Source: CALARM01 sp036746235
GTDB taxonomy: Bacteria > Vulcanimicrobiota > SpSt-956 > JAKJGF01
DNA length: 49,378 nt
Reading direction: 5' to 3'
Assembly (NCBI GenBank): GCA_036746235.1
Contig: DAIOEN010000025.1
Location: 1 to 49,378, forward strand
Part shown: positions 49,293 to 49,378 of the stretch, one piece after another
Layout: every line of letters begins with the position of its first letter
Numbering within the stretch: the first letter of the stretch is position 1
Made by a program: the position numbers and the translations under genes
Notes under the pieces: generated by a model
Told to the model about the DNA's origin: nothing
The model's input: the letters and a program-made list of their open reading frames with translations, nothing else
The model's database searches: none

Positions 49293-49378
49293 AAACATAC
49301 ACCCTCGATACAAATATTATGAGTTATCTTGACCTTGTCACATTTGCTTGCCCCAATTTTTTTGTAAAAATTATACTG
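49289..49378 (+). CDS. PIN-domain (VapC-like) toxin, 5' fragment, probably disrupted
   Basis: Begins MKTYTLDTNIMSYL: the first PIN catalytic Asp (D7) in LDTN and the usual first helix. After residue 14 the frame continues as DLVTFACPNFFVKIIL to the window edge, which no longer resembles a PIN domain. Either an element is inserted near 49330 or the gene is divergent. Starts inside the antitoxin stop codon. Incomplete at the right edge. Confidence 0.55.
   Translation, partial: MKTYTLDTNIMSYLDLVTFACPNFFVKIIL

Overview
The window is one contiguous stretch of an AT-rich bacterial chromosome (about one third G+C by eye). It uses strong AGGAGG-type ribosome binding sites and TGA/TAA/TAG stops. Most of the coding capacity is repeat proteins (TPR, ankyrin, beta-propeller) joined to signalling or protease domains. 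Caspase-like and CHAT proteases, HEPN-like domains, degenerate STAND-type ATPases and a receiver-fused DNA translocase occur together, as in bacteria with large genomes, complex life styles and many conflict genes. No rRNA or tRNA gene was seen, and the phylum cannot be fixed from this sequence; an uncultivated low-GC candidate phylum would fit.

Layout. 0.3-5.9 kb (+): a receiver domain fused to a TraD/VirD4-HerA-type DNA-pumping ATPase, followed directly by its probable histidine kinase. 6.0-7.3 kb (-): a YbjN-like protein, a kinase-like protein lacking catalytic boxes, and a 24-residue peptide that ends exactly at a lipobox cysteine. 7.5-14.4 kb (+): a HEPN-TM-TPR-ankyrin protein, an exported TPR-CHAT protease and two tandem exported zinc-ribbon paralogues. 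14.4-21.6 kb (-), converging with a 2-nt gap: exported TPR-caspase, exported FlgO/TolB-N-like TPR protein and a second exported TPR-CHAT protease. 21.9-24.2 kb (+): a HEPN protein with helical modules and an unknown protein. 24.3-29.3 kb (-): two tandem ATPase-TPR paralogues with damaged Walker motifs. 29.6-33.4 kb: a 44-residue Cys-rich protein, a small membrane protein, a nucleotidyltransferase overlapping a DHH phosphoesterase with unusual motif order, another kinase-like protein and an HD phosphohydrolase. 33.5-47.6 kb: a GPR1/FUN34/YaaH transporter, glycogen synthase, a YVTN propeller, two giant TPR proteins and two GH13 enzymes (one cytoplasmic, one exported). 47.7-49.4 kb: an orphan MazE-like antitoxin, a coiled-coil PD-(D/E)XK protein, and an AbrB-like antitoxin followed by a PIN toxin start that is cut by the window edge and looks disrupted.

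Recurrent non-coding structure. An identical 18-bp motif (AAAGTATAAGTTGTATAT) occurs upstream of three small genes (6563-6580, 7349-7366, 29583-29600). Intergenic spaces carry arrays of 7-bp units, (CAGTGAN)n/(NTCACTG)n and (CGCGTCA)n, plus several inverted repeats and clear terminators. The TPR genes hold 120-bp and 102-bp DNA repeats kept in exact register, which suggests recent expansion.

Working picture (inference): an exported protease network (two CHAT, one caspase) with TPR and zinc-ribbon partners, intracellular HEPN and STAND-like sensors, a two-component-controlled DNA translocase, and a storage-glucan locus. All functional statements come from motif reading; no database search was run.
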